A stretch of DNA of 64,000 bases from Fictibacillus enclensis (GTDB taxonomy: Bacteria > Bacillota > Bacilli > Bacillales > Fictibacillaceae): NCBI RefSeq assembly GCF_001457035.1, contig NZ_KQ758622.1, positions 1 through 64,000 on the forward strand, read 5' to 3'. Below, piece by piece: positions 9,106 through 18,625 of the stretch. The position numbers and the translations under genes were made by a program. The notes under the pieces are model-generated. The model worked only from the letters and a program-made list of their open reading frames with translations. It had not been told where the DNA came from and searched no databases. The first letter of the stretch is position 1; each line of letters starts with the position of its first letter.

Positions 9106-9154
9106 AAAATATGATAAACTATAGATAAGCTTTCTGAATTGTGGAGGCTACAAA

Positions 9155-9802
9155 ATGACTCAAGAACAGATAAAGATACCGCAAGCAACCGCGAAGAGAC
9201 TGCCGCTGTATTACCGCTTTTTAAAGAACCTTTCCATTTCCGGAAAGCAGCGTGTATCCTCGGCAGAGCTAAGCGAAGCAGTAAAAGTAGATTCAGCAAC
9301 CATCCGAAGGGATTTTTCCTATTTTGGCGCACTTGGAAAAAAAGGATATGGCTATAACGTGAATTACCTGTTATCCTTTTTCCGGAAAACGCTTAATCAG
9401 GATGAAGTGACGAAGGTTGCCTTGATTGGCGTCGGGAATTTAGGTACCGCTTTCCTTCACTATAACTTTATTAAAAACAACAATACGGTCATCCAGGTCG
9501 CATTTGACGTGGATCCGGACAAGGTTGGTAAGGAAGTAGCGGGAGTTCCGGTTCATTCGATCGACAATATGGTCGATGAGCTCCGGGAAAGTGATGTGGA
9601 GGTGGCCATTTTGACCGTACCGGTCGGTGTTGCCCAGCATACGGCGGACAAGCTGGCTGATGCGGGGATTAAAGGCCTGTTAAATTTCACGCCGGCGCGC
9701 CTGACCTTGCCTCCTGAAATCAGGGTGCACCATATTGACCTGGCTGTGGAATTACAGTCATTGATTTATTTTATGAAGCATTATCCGTCAGATGAAATAT
9801 AG
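9155..9802 (+). CDS. rex: Redox-sensing transcriptional repressor Rex
   Basis: 215 residues. Rex binds NADH through a Rossmann domain and then releases fermentation and respiration promoters. A winged helix at residues 15-65 carries [24 protein letters not shown], the Rossmann loop GVGNLG lies near residue 90, and the C-terminal domain-swap helix is present. GGAGG is 9 bases before the ATG. Confidence 0.96.
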   Translation: MTQEQIKIPQATAKRLPLYYRFLKNLSISGKQRVSSAELSEAVKVDSATIRRDFSYFGALGKKGYGYNVNYLLSFFRKTLNQDEVTKVALIGVGNLGTAFLHYNFIKNNNTVIQVAFDVDPDKVGKEVAGVPVHSIDNMVDELRESDVEVAILTVPVGVAQHTADKLADAGIKGLLNFTPARLTLPPEIRVHHIDLAVELQSLIYFMKHYPSDEI

Positions 9803-9832
9803 AAGTTCAAATTACTTGAAGGAGGAACTGGG

Positions 9833-10021
9833 ATGATTGGAACAGGCAGTGCAATTGTGATTGCAGCGGCAGCATTAGTCATGTTTGGACCGAAAAAGCT
9901 TCCGGAACTCGGACGTGCAGCAGGAAGAACGCTAAGAGAGTTCAAGAATGCCACACAAGGGCTCATGGACGATGATGATAAGAAAGAGAAAGAGTCTTCT
10001 AAAACGCACGAACAGAAGTAG
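9833..10021 (+). CDS. tatA: Twin-arginine translocase subunit TatA/TatE family
   Basis: 62 residues: one N-terminal membrane helix followed by the FGPKKLPELGRAAG amphipathic-helix motif and a charged, lysine-rich tail. TatA forms the protein-conducting assembly for folded twin-arginine substrates. AAGGAGG precedes the ATG. Paired with tatC 17 bases downstream, the equivalent of tatAy-tatCy in B. subtilis. Confidence 0.94.
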   Translation: MIGTGSAIVIAAAALVMFGPKKLPELGRAAGRTLREFKNATQGLMDDDDKKEKESSKTHEQK

Positions 10022-10038
10022 CAGTTAGGATGAACATC

Positions 10039-10809
10039 ATGACAGAAAAAAACATGTCGGTCTATGATCATCTGGGAGAATTAAGAAACCGCATCATCAT
10101 CACGGCGGCTTTCTTTTTTATCTTTATGGTTGTAGGTCTCTTTTTTGCCAAACCCGTCATTGTATACTTGCAAAGTGATCCTGTGGCACAAGACATTCAA
10201 ATGAACGCCTTCAATCTAACGGACCCGCTGAAAGTGTATTTTGATTTTTCATTTATCATTGCACTTCTGCTCACACTTCCTGTAGGGCTCTACCAAATCT
10301 GGGCCTTCATTAGCCCGGGTCTATTTGAGAATGAAAGAAAGGTCACGCTCTCGTACATTCCTATTTCGTTCCTATTGTTCGCGGCCGGCCTGTCTTTTGC
10401 CTATTTCATTCTTTTCCCGATGGTGGTTCACTTCATGTCGAACATTGCCGATTCCCTGAACGTCGAAGGGGAGTACGGGATCAACGAATACTTTTCTTTT
10501 TTATTTGGGCTTATCCTGCCGTTCGGGCTGCTGTTTCAGTTCCCGGTCCTCATCATGTTCCTGACGAGGCTCGGTCTGATCACCCCACAGTTCCTGAGGA
10601 AGATCAGGAAGTTTTCGTATTTCGGCATTCTTGTTATTGCCGGGATCATCAGCCCGCCTGAATTGATTTCACATTTAACCATTACCGTTCCACTGATCAT
10701 TCTGTACGAAATCAGCATCATGATCTCAGCCAACGCCTACAAAAAGAGGCTGAGAGCGGAAGAAGAAGCCAGACTTGATTTGGAGCTGAATGAAACACAT
10801 CCCGACTAA
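10039..10809 (+). CDS. tatC: Twin-arginine translocase subunit TatC
   Basis: 256 residues with six membrane segments. TatC binds the twin-arginine signal peptide. The HLGELRNR motif near the N-terminus, the conserved IWAFISPGLFENERK loop and the FPV(L)IMFLTRLGLI segment are typical. Start at ATG 10039 is preferred because TAGGATGA just upstream is the ribosome site; ATG 10030 would lie inside it. Ends in a terminator that overlaps its 3' end. Confidence 0.95.
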   Translation: MTEKNMSVYDHLGELRNRIIITAAFFFIFMVVGLFFAKPVIVYLQSDPVAQDIQMNAFNLTDPLKVYFDFSFIIALLLTLPVGLYQIWAFISPGLFENERKVTLSYIPISFLLFAAGLSFAYFILFPMVVHFMSNIADSLNVEGEYGINEYFSFLFGLILPFGLLFQFPVLIMFLTRLGLITPQFLRKIRKFSYFGILVIAGIISPPELISHLTITVPLIILYEISIMISANAYKKRLRAEEEARLDLELNETHPD

Positions 10810-10824
10810 AGGGTGTGTTTTTTT
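10794..10824 (+). terminator. Terminator of tatAC
   Basis: AACACATCCC / GGGTGTGTT stem followed by seven T; the left arm includes the last tatC codons. Confidence 0.88.
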
Positions 10825-10882
10825 GTTTTGGTGATCATTGGTGCCTTTGAGGGTAGTTGATATCCGTGGGCGGGCGCTGAGC

Positions 10883-11029
10883 CTTACCGGCGTAAACGCC
10901 TCCCTTACCGGCGTAAACGCCTCCCTTACCGGCGTAAACGCCTCCCTTACCGGCGTAAACGCCTACCTTACCGGCGTAAACGCCTACCTTACCGGCGTAA
11001 ACGCCTACCTTACCGGCGTAAACGCCTAC
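10883..11029. repeat. 21-bp tandem array B (7 units)
   Basis: Seven nearly identical 21-bp units start at 10883, 10904, 10925, 10946, 10967, 10988 and 11009. The core is CTTACCGGCGTAAACGCCT followed by CC in units 1-3 and AC in units 4-7. Within each unit GGCG-TAAA-CGCC can form a small hairpin. A frame is open through it because 21 is a multiple of three, but no good ribosome site supports translation. It begins about 60 bp after the tatC terminator. Confidence 0.92.
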
Positions 11030-11055
11030 CTGGTCTCATCTGTACCGTTTTTACT

Positions 11056-11135
11056 GCTGGACAAGGAACGCCTCGGCAGCGATCCATCGCACGAAGAAAA
11101 TGTGGTGTTCATTTTCGAGGAGTCTCGCACCTTGC
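11056..11135 (-). repeat. Interspersed repeat, truncated minus-strand copy
   Basis: The reverse complement of this segment matches 60014-60092 at roughly nine bases in ten, sharing GCGAGACTCCTCGAAAATGA and CGTTCCTTGTCC-like blocks. Only the left half of the longer copy is present. It abuts 21-bp array B. The rest of 11136-11300 shows no gene. Confidence 0.75.
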
Positions 11136-11319
11136 ACTTCAATCAACCGCATGGGGGCATTTTACCAATCCAAAACTCCTCGCTGTAAAATAGGATAGAG
11201 AAGTGAACGTGTCGATCATGGTCGAAAAGGGAATACTTAGAAAATAGCCCTTATAAATGGACACCTAGAGCGGGTTTACTGATAATGAAAGATAAATCAG
11301 AAGAAGAGAAGGAGATAGG

Positions 11320-12789
11320 ATGACACAAGAAAAAGTAAATGCAGTCGGGTGGAAGTTGGAAAATACTTACGCTGAATTGCCGAAAGCATTTTTCTCCATC
11401 ATCAAGGTAAAACCGGTGGATTCACCTGAGATGGTTGTTTTGAACCACTCGCTGGCGGAGTCTCTCGGTTTAAACGCCAAGGTGGTTGAGGGCGAGGAAG
11501 GGGTTCAGGTATTTGCCGGAAATGAGGTTCCAGAAGGATCAGTGCCGCTGGCTCAAGCTTATGCCGGGCATCAGTTTGGGAATTTTACGATGCTTGGGGA
11601 CGGACGGGCTCTCCTGATCGGAGAACAAATGACGCCAGACGGGAAGCGATATGATATCCAGCTGAAGGGTTCCGGACGGACGCCCTACTCCCGGGGAGGC
11701 GATGGACGGGCCGCGCTTGGGCCGATGCTTCGTGAATATATCATTTCGGAAGCGATGCACGGGCTTGGCATCCCGACGACCCGCAGTTTGGCGGTTGTTA
11801 CGTCGGGAGAGCCGATTTACCGTGAAAGCCAATTGACCGGAGCGATTATGACCCGCGTAGCAGCATCTCATCTTCGGGTAGGAACGTTCGAATACGGTGC
11901 GAATTTTGCCGAAAAGGAAGATTTGAAAGCGTTGGCCGATTATGCGATTGAACGGCACTATCCGGAAATCAAAAAAGATAAAAATCCGTATGTGTCTCTG
12001 CTTCGTGAAGTGCAGAAGCGCCAAGCGGCACTCATCGCCAAATGGCAGATGATCGGATTTATTCACGGGGTGATGAATACCGATAACATGACGATCAGCG
12101 GGGAGACGATTGATTACGGCCCATGCGCGTTTATGGATACGTATAATCCGGCAACCGTCTTCAGTTCAATCGATGTGCAGGGCCGCTACGCGTACGGCAA
12201 TCAGCCGCCGATCGCCGGTTGGAACATTACCCGCTTTGCGGAAGCTCTTTTGCCGTTGTTCCACGACAACCAGGAGAAGGCGATTCAGCTCGCACAGGAC
12301 GTGCTTTCGGAATATCCTCTCGCGTTTAATACCGCTTGGGTGAAGGGGATGAGGTGCAAGCTTGGTTTGTTTAATGAAGAGGAAGCGGATGAAGCTTTGA
12401 TTCTCGATCTGCTGAAAATCATGCACAAAGAAAAGGCAGATTATACGAACACATTCCGCGCCCTTACTCTTGATGACCGAAAGTTCTCTCTGTTTGTGTA
12501 CCAGGACTTTCAGGAATGGGAGAAGCGCTGGCAAGAGCGGCGCAAAAGGCAGCCGGAATCCCAAAAAGAATCGAAAGACCTGATGTGCAAGCATAACCCT
12601 GCCATCATTCCACGAAATCATAGGGTGGAAGAGGCGCTTAAAGCGGCAGAAGAAGGAAATCTGAGTGTAATGGAGAAATTAGTATCTGTACTGAAAGATC
12701 CGTATGCTTATTCGAAAGAGCAGGAAGAATACAGTGCACCGCCGCCTCCATCCGAGGCCATGAGTTACCAAACGTTTTGCGGAACATGA
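11320..12789 (+). CDS. selO: Protein adenylyltransferase SelO (YdiU family)
   Basis: 489 residues of the SelO/UPF0061 pseudokinase family, which moves AMP from ATP to Ser, Thr or Tyr of target proteins. Family motifs in order: [10 protein letters not shown] near residue 80, [23 protein letters not shown] with the nucleotide-binding Lys near 115, and HGVMNTDNM near 250. AAGGAGATAGG precedes the ATG. It separates tatC from ydiK/ydiL, which are closer together in B. subtilis, so it is an insertion relative to that order. A terminator follows. Confidence 0.93.
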   Translation: MTQEKVNAVGWKLENTYAELPKAFFSIIKVKPVDSPEMVVLNHSLAESLGLNAKVVEGEEGVQVFAGNEVPEGSVPLAQAYAGHQFGNFTMLGDGRALLIGEQMTPDGKRYDIQLKGSGRTPYSRGGDGRAALGPMLREYIISEAMHGLGIPTTRSLAVVTSGEPIYRESQLTGAIMTRVAASHLRVGTFEYGANFAEKEDLKALADYAIERHYPEIKKDKNPYVSLLREVQKRQAALIAKWQMIGFIHGVMNTDNMTISGETIDYGPCAFMDTYNPATVFSSIDVQGRYAYGNQPPIAGWNITRFAEALLPLFHDNQEKAIQLAQDVLSEYPLAFNTAWVKGMRCKLGLFNEEEADEALILDLLKIMHKEKADYTNTFRALTLDDRKFSLFVYQDFQEWEKRWQERRKRQPESQKESKDLMCKHNPAIIPRNHRVEEALKAAEEGNLSVMEKLVSVLKDPYAYSKEQEEYSAPPPPSEAMSYQTFCGT

Positions 12790-12794
12790 AGATA

Positions 12795-12838
12795 AAAAAA
12801 TCCGGCTGAGAAATGAACGTCCAGCCGGATTTCTTTTT
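12795..12838. terminator. Convergent terminator between selO and ydiK
   Basis: AAATCCGGCTG / CAGCCGGATTT stem with T runs on both strands; serves both convergent genes. Confidence 0.88.
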
Positions 12839-13037
12839 ACTTCTTGTATTTTTTTATGTGACGGTGCAGCCGGTAGTATTTGATCGCGTTGGCGAAATCA
12901 AATGTGGCCACGAGCATGGTAATGAGTGTCCAGATTCCGGTGACGCCGTATTCCGACGAATAGTGGATGGCGAGCCAGGTGAATAGGACACCCATAACCG
13001 TGTACAACCCGCTCATAAAAAATGGTGATGTTCTCAT
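12837..13037 (-). CDS. ydiK: Small membrane protein YdiK (DUF4305-like)
   Basis: 66 residues with two membrane helices and a very basic tail (HRHIKKYKK). Position directly behind the ydiL homologue matches B. subtilis ydiK. Its start touches the ydiL stop, so they are cotranscribed. Function unknown. Confidence 0.85.
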   Translation of the reverse strand: MRTSPFFMSGLYTVMGVLFTWLAIHYSSEYGVTGIWTLITMLVATFDFANAIKYYRLHRHIKKYKK

Positions 13038-13750
13038 TAGAAAAGTCCCCCAATAATCATCTGCATTTTCTCGGCCTTATCCTGTAAGTCATTGATCTTG
13101 TCAGCGAATATCACCTGCACAAGCATCACGAGTGTATTCATGGAGACATGGGCGACAATGGGAACAAGCAACCGTTTTGTTTTTACATACAAAAAAGCAA
13201 AGACAAAGCCCATGGCTGTATAAACGAGCAGGTGGGTAAAGTCGAAGTGAACAGCTGCGAAAATTAGGGAGCTAATGATAGCAGCAATGACAAAGTTAAA
13301 CCGTCTATACAGACTGCCAAAAATAATCTTACGGAAAATAATTTCTTCCAAAATCGGTCCAGCAATGGACGTTACGATCATAAAGTAGGGAGTCGCCTTG
13401 GCAATCTTGACAAGCATCTCGGTGTTCTCCGATCCCTGCTTGATGCCAAACACATTGATTTCAATGATGCCGGCAACAATCTGTGCGCCGTAGGCGAGGA
13501 AAATCCCCCCGATGGCCCACCCGACTGCTGATGCCCCTGAAACGCGGCCGCCCCGAAGCGCCGGGTCTTTCATGTCAGGAATGAGCAGCAAGAGCACAAT
13601 TACGAGGGCAACGAGAAAGCTGATGGTTCCCCAAAGGCCGGCCCAGTGTTCCCGCGGAACGTTCAGCGAGTTTAAGATCGGGTAGCCGACGTAGCCCGAA
13701 AGCTGCATCAGGATATAAGTCAGTACGATCCATAAATAGCGCTTCGTCAA
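13037..13750 (-). CDS. ydiL: CPBP family intramembrane metalloprotease YdiL
   Basis: 237 residues with about seven membrane segments. CPBP (Abi/Rce1-type) motifs are visible: ILEEIIFRKIIFG near residue 150 with the catalytic EE-R, FAAVHFD near 185, and HVSMN near 215. Start is TTG 13750, eight bases after AAAGGAGA. Same order as B. subtilis ydiL-ydiK. Substrate unknown. Confidence 0.9.
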   Translation of the reverse strand: MTKRYLWIVLTYILMQLSGYVGYPILNSLNVPREHWAGLWGTISFLVALVIVLLLLIPDMKDPALRGGRVSGASAVGWAIGGIFLAYGAQIVAGIIEINVFGIKQGSENTEMLVKIAKATPYFMIVTSIAGPILEEIIFRKIIFGSLYRRFNFVIAAIISSLIFAAVHFDFTHLLVYTAMGFVFAFLYVKTKRLLVPIVAHVSMNTLVMLVQVIFADKINDLQDKAEKMQMIIGGLF

Positions 13751-13890
13751 TGTAGAATTTCTCCTTTAATCAAGTTCAGTTGGGTCATGTTTTCAGCATG
13801 CCCATGTATCTCTTTATTCTAACATAGATTGCTTGAAAACATGGCATGATACCCCTTTCAGAAAATTTTCGAGAATTTTTAAGGTCATGC

Positions 13891-13919
13891 TTGCAAAGTG
13901 GAAAAAAATTATTTAATAT
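13891..13919 (+). promoter_or_regulatory. groE promoter
   Basis: TTGCAA at 13891-13896, 17-bp spacer, TAATAT at 13914-13919; just upstream of CIRCE. Confidence 0.85.
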
Positions 13920-13930
13920 AGGAAATGGAG

Positions 13931-13957
13931 TTAGCACTCAGTAAATCAGAGTGCTAA
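13931..13957 (+). promoter_or_regulatory. CIRCE operator (HrcA)
   Basis: Perfect TTAGCACTC-N9-GAGTGCTAA inverted repeat. HrcA bound here represses groESL until heat shock. Confidence 0.97.
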
Positions 13958-13998
13958 TAATAATAAAACTTTCTAATATTTTGAGGAGGGTGTTTCAC

Positions 13999-14283
13999 TT
14001 GTTAAAGCCACTAGGTGATCGCATTGTGATTGAGCTTGTAGAAGGTGAAGAAAAGACTGCAAGCGGGATCGTACTACCAGACTCTGCAAAGGAAAAGCCG
14101 CAAGAAGGCAAAGTTGTTGCAGTAGGTACAGGCCGCGTAACTGAGCAAGGAGAACGCGTAGCACTAGAAGTCTCTCAAGGAGATTCTATCATCTTTTCAA
14201 AATACGCAGGAACTGAAGTGAAGTATCAAGGTAAAGAGTACCTTATCCTTCGTGAAACGGATGTATTGGCTGTAATCGGCTAA
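13999..14283 (+). CDS. groES: Co-chaperonin GroES
   Basis: 94 residues. GroES caps the GroEL ring. Starts [19 protein letters not shown], contains the mobile-loop [14 protein letters not shown] and ends DVLAVIG. The start is TTG at 13999, eight bases after AGGAGGG at 13984-13990; a longer upstream frame exists but runs into CIRCE and lacks a ribosome site. First gene of groESL. Confidence 0.97.
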   Translation: MLKPLGDRIVIELVEGEEKTASGIVLPDSAKEKPQEGKVVAVGTGRVTEQGERVALEVSQGDSIIFSKYAGTEVKYQGKEYLILRETDVLAVIG

Positions 14284-14352
14284 TACCGGCATAACAACAG
14301 AACAGCTACATAGGTAGCTTTTAAAAATTCAACTATTTATAGGAGGGTTTAA

Positions 14353-15997
<1,645 letters not shown>

Positions 15998-16046
15998 AAA
16001 CATCTTAAAGCCCTGATATTTGAGGGGTTTGAAGGTGTTAAATTGC

Positions 16047-16068
16047 AAATGCTCATACTTTTGCTCAT
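16047..16068 (+). repeat. Arm-like repeat, copy 1
   Basis: A 22-mer with two TGCTCAT half-sites spaced 12 bp apart. It matches 22795-22816 in 21 of 22 bases. It lies just inside the left attachment copy of the first element and may be an integrase arm-binding site. Confidence 0.55.
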
Positions 16069-16089
16069 AGCAGCATGAATACAAAGTTT

Positions 16090-17253
16090 TTAGAGAAGGT
16101 CTTTCATCAGTTTGCTAAACTGGTGGGAGGCCTTTTCTTCCATATTAGAGGTCATATGGGCGTAAATATTCATTGTGGTGTTTATATCGGTATGCCCTAA
16201 GCGATTTTGAATCTCCTTTACTCCGACACCAGCTTCAATTAATAATGAAGTATGTGTGTGTCTAAATGAGTGAGGAGTGATATTTTTTGTGATGCCTGCT
16301 TTTTTTAATAAACGCTTTAACCGAATTTCCACAACTTTTCTAAGTTGAGGATGACCGTCATTTCGTGCAAATATAAATTGATTATCAACATATACGGAGC
16401 CATATTGTAATTTCATTTCTTTTTGTTGGATTTCATGGCGTTTAAGCATTTTTACGAGTCGATCATCAATCCGAATTGTACGAATTGAACCTACCGTTTT
16501 GGGCGAAAGTAATTGATATTTAGTTATATTATTACTCGGATTATATAGTGTTTTGGTTACTCGAAGGGCTCCTTTTTCATAATTAACATCATTCCATTTT
16601 AAAGCAAGCAATTCGCTTATACGTAATCCTGTTTAGGAGAGGGTGGTAAATATTAAAGAATCCAAATCCAAACCTTCCATATCACAAAGGCGCAGGAACA
16701 GCGCAAGTTCTTCTTTCTCTAAAAACTTCATCTCTTTTTCTTGATTCTCAATTTCCTCTACTTCTATACGCTGCTTTGGTAACTGAATATTTTCTGTAGG
16801 ATTAATCTTGATAAATTCTAACGCAACAGCATGCTTAAATATCAAACGGCCGCACGCATGGATGCCACTTAAATAATTTTTGCTGTACTGCTCGGAAAGT
16901 TCGATTATCCGTTTTTGATAATCCCTTCTTGTTATCTTGTTAAGCGGATATGGCCCCCATACTGAAGTGAAGTGCTTCAATTCTTTACTGCGTGCTCTTA
17001 CGCTGCTTACTTTGGCATTTTGACCATAAGCCTTTATCCAATCATCAGTAAAAGATTGAAACGTCATTTTTGATTCCTTTATATATGTTCCAGCCTCTAC
17101 CTCCGCTTCCAAAGCCCGTGCAGCAGAGACTGCTTCCTTTTTGGTGGGAAATCCTGATTTTGTCTTCTGTTTTTGAACTTTGGTCAATGGATCGATACCG
17201 AGGGAAATCGTATATGACCACTTGCCGTTACTACTTTTTCGAAAATATGCCAT
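16090..17253 (-). pseudogene. int: Tyrosine integrase, interrupted by one in-frame stop
   Basis: One reading frame of 387 codons broken by a single TAA at codon 207 (16633-16635), in FTTLS-stop-TGLRISELL where related proteins usually have a Tyr. N-terminal Arm and SAM-like domains lie before it; the catalytic domain follows with Arg 211, H-x-x-R in TPHSFRHTHTS (about 328-331) and nucleophile Tyr in MNIYAHM (about 364). Everything else is intact, so inactivation looks recent, or the base is a sequencing error. It sits next to attachment copy 1, as expected for the integrase of the youngest element. Confidence 0.9.
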
Positions 17254-17254
17254 G

Positions 17255-18190
17255 CTATTTATCTCCTTTTTTCCGTTTTTCTTTCTTTAACCTATTATTA
17301 TATGCCATCTCACAACTAGAACGTTTACGACCTGGGAGGGCTGAACAAAAACGCTGTCTCTGATGGGTGACTTCAAAGGGATGACCATAATTTTCGCAAA
17401 TTTTCATCTCCGCTTTATTCTCCATGAATAGATTTAAATAAAAATAAGCTGCATCAAATAAATCCATAAATACTGTTATAGGAATGTTGCTTTTCATCTT
17501 ATAGGAGAAGAGCGATTTTTCTTCTGTTTTTTCATGCAACATTCGTCTTGCATGGTCATCCACAAATTCTCCCTTTCTGGGAGCCGTTGGTAGTGTCGAA
17601 TAATCATCTGTAAGAAGCGCTTTTAGGTAAGAAAATACTTTTTGAAACTGGTGGACTTCGTGAAAAAAATCTTGAAGGGACATCCACATGATATTGATAT
17701 CTACCTTTTGTGGTTTTTCCTCCAAGATAGATTGAGTTATTCCAGTCGGAAGACCCCACGTATTACAAAAGTTCATTATATCTGAGAAAGTTGAAAAAGG
17801 GTTTTTTGCTAACTCTGTGTAAAGCGTTCTTCCATATGACTTCAAATCATATTCTGTAGTCAATAATCCATTGGAGAAAATTTGCTTATTGAAATCTTCG
17901 GTTGTTTTTAATTTTGATACTGCCTTTTTTGCAACTATAAAAGACGCTTTGTTTTTAAAGACTTTTAGATTATCCTCAGCGTTAATCTTTTCAATTAGTC
18001 CATTTTTATTTTCACCGTACAACGCTTTACTATTAAAGAAAGTATGATCCTTTAAAAGTGGAATTATGATTTCATTAGAAAAGCTACTGGAACAACTTTT
18101 GTGGCCATCACTGGTGAAGTAGTAAAAAATCATTTGTTCCCACTCCCTCCACTCGCTGAACAAAGACGAATTGTGGAGAAGATTGAACAA
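17255..18190 (-). CDS. Unknown protein with damaged zinc-ribbon-like tail; N-terminus uncertain
   Basis: 311 codons, one base from the integrase start. The last 50 residues carry a pattern common in Firmicute hypothetical proteins (HQRQRFCS, PGRKRSSCEMAYNNRLKK). The usual first C-x-x-C reads C265-E-N-Y268, so one ligand is lost, while C282 and C293 remain. The first 40 or so codons lie antisense to an HsdS fragment, so the true N-terminus is probably shorter or was lost at a junction. No ribosome site is obvious. Could be a pseudogene. Confidence 0.55.
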   Translation of the reverse strand: MFNLLHNSSLFSEWREWEQMIFYYFTSDGHKSCSSSFSNEIIIPLLKDHTFFNSKALYGENKNGLIEKINAEDNLKVFKNKASFIVAKKAVSKLKTTEDFNKQIFSNGLLTTEYDLKSYGRTLYTELAKNPFSTFSDIMNFCNTWGLPTGITQSILEEKPQKVDINIMWMSLQDFFHEVHQFQKVFSYLKALLTDDYSTLPTAPRKGEFVDDHARRMLHEKTEEKSLFSYKMKSNIPITVFMDLFDAAYFYLNLFMENKAEMKICENYGHPFEVTHQRQRFCSALPGRKRSSCEMAYNNRLKKEKRKKGDK

Positions 18191-18241
18191 TTATTACCTT
18201 ATACAAAACAATTGGTAAAAAAGGTGACCGCGTCCGGGTAA
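18056..18241 (+). pseudogene. Type I restriction specificity subunit (HsdS), C-terminal relic
   Basis: A plus-strand frame open from 18056 to a stop at 18239-18241 reads about 61 residues with KATGTTFVAITGEVV and FPLPPLAEQRRIVEKIEQLL, the hallmark end of an HsdS target-recognition domain and its helical spacer. There is no start codon, HsdM or HsdR. It marks an older restriction system deleted from this element. Confidence 0.82.
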
Positions 18242-18297
18242 CACGTGAAAAATCGCATAATTCGATAGGGGGGTACCCCTAAAATGCCCAAATAAAG

Positions 18298-18362
18298 CCG
18301 CATAGCCTTGTAAACCTTGATATTTAAGGGTTTGCGGGTTGTGTGGCTATTTTTATTTTGTC
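18298..18362 (+). terminator. Large terminator-like hairpin
   Basis: AGCC/GGCT outer stem with a nested AAACCTT / AAGGGTTT hairpin, then TTTTTATTTTG. It separates the HsdS relic from the helicase gene. The inner arm resembles the CTTGATATTT-AAGGG motif near the att sites. Confidence 0.65.
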
Positions 18363-18590
18363 TAAAAGTATAGGTTTTTGATATAAATATCATTTTAAAT
18401 TTTTATCTATAGAAAATGACAAAATTTATTCATTTTTTCAAGCAATCAGAGAGGAACGTTTTGAGAACTGGAATTCAACATTAATAATCTAATTAGATCA
18501 ATCAGTAATACAATGATATGTCTAAATGAGTGTCATGAGAGTGTAGTAATTTTTTAGTCTAAATTTGAAAAAACAACAGACTTACTATAT

Positions 18591-18601
18591 GAATGGTATA
18601 A
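18591..18601 (+). promoter_or_regulatory. Extended -10 promoter of the helicase gene
   Basis: TGGTATAAT at 18593-18601 is a perfect extended -10 element 25 bases before the start codon. No good -35 hexamer, which such promoters can lack. The preceding 18363-18590 holds no gene. Confidence 0.65.
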
Positions 18602-18625
18602 TTAGGAATAAATAAGGAGGATTAT

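Noticed and set aside
10838-11188. 116-codon ORF with LTGVNAS repeats
   Set aside because: It is open only because the tandem unit is 21 bp; no ribosome site, and it continues into an antisense interspersed repeat.
13951-13998. Longer groES start at 13951
   Set aside because: It begins inside CIRCE, before the strong AGGAGGG that serves TTG 13999.
18199-18393. 64-codon minus-strand ORF
   Set aside because: It covers the HsdS relic and a terminator on the other strand.
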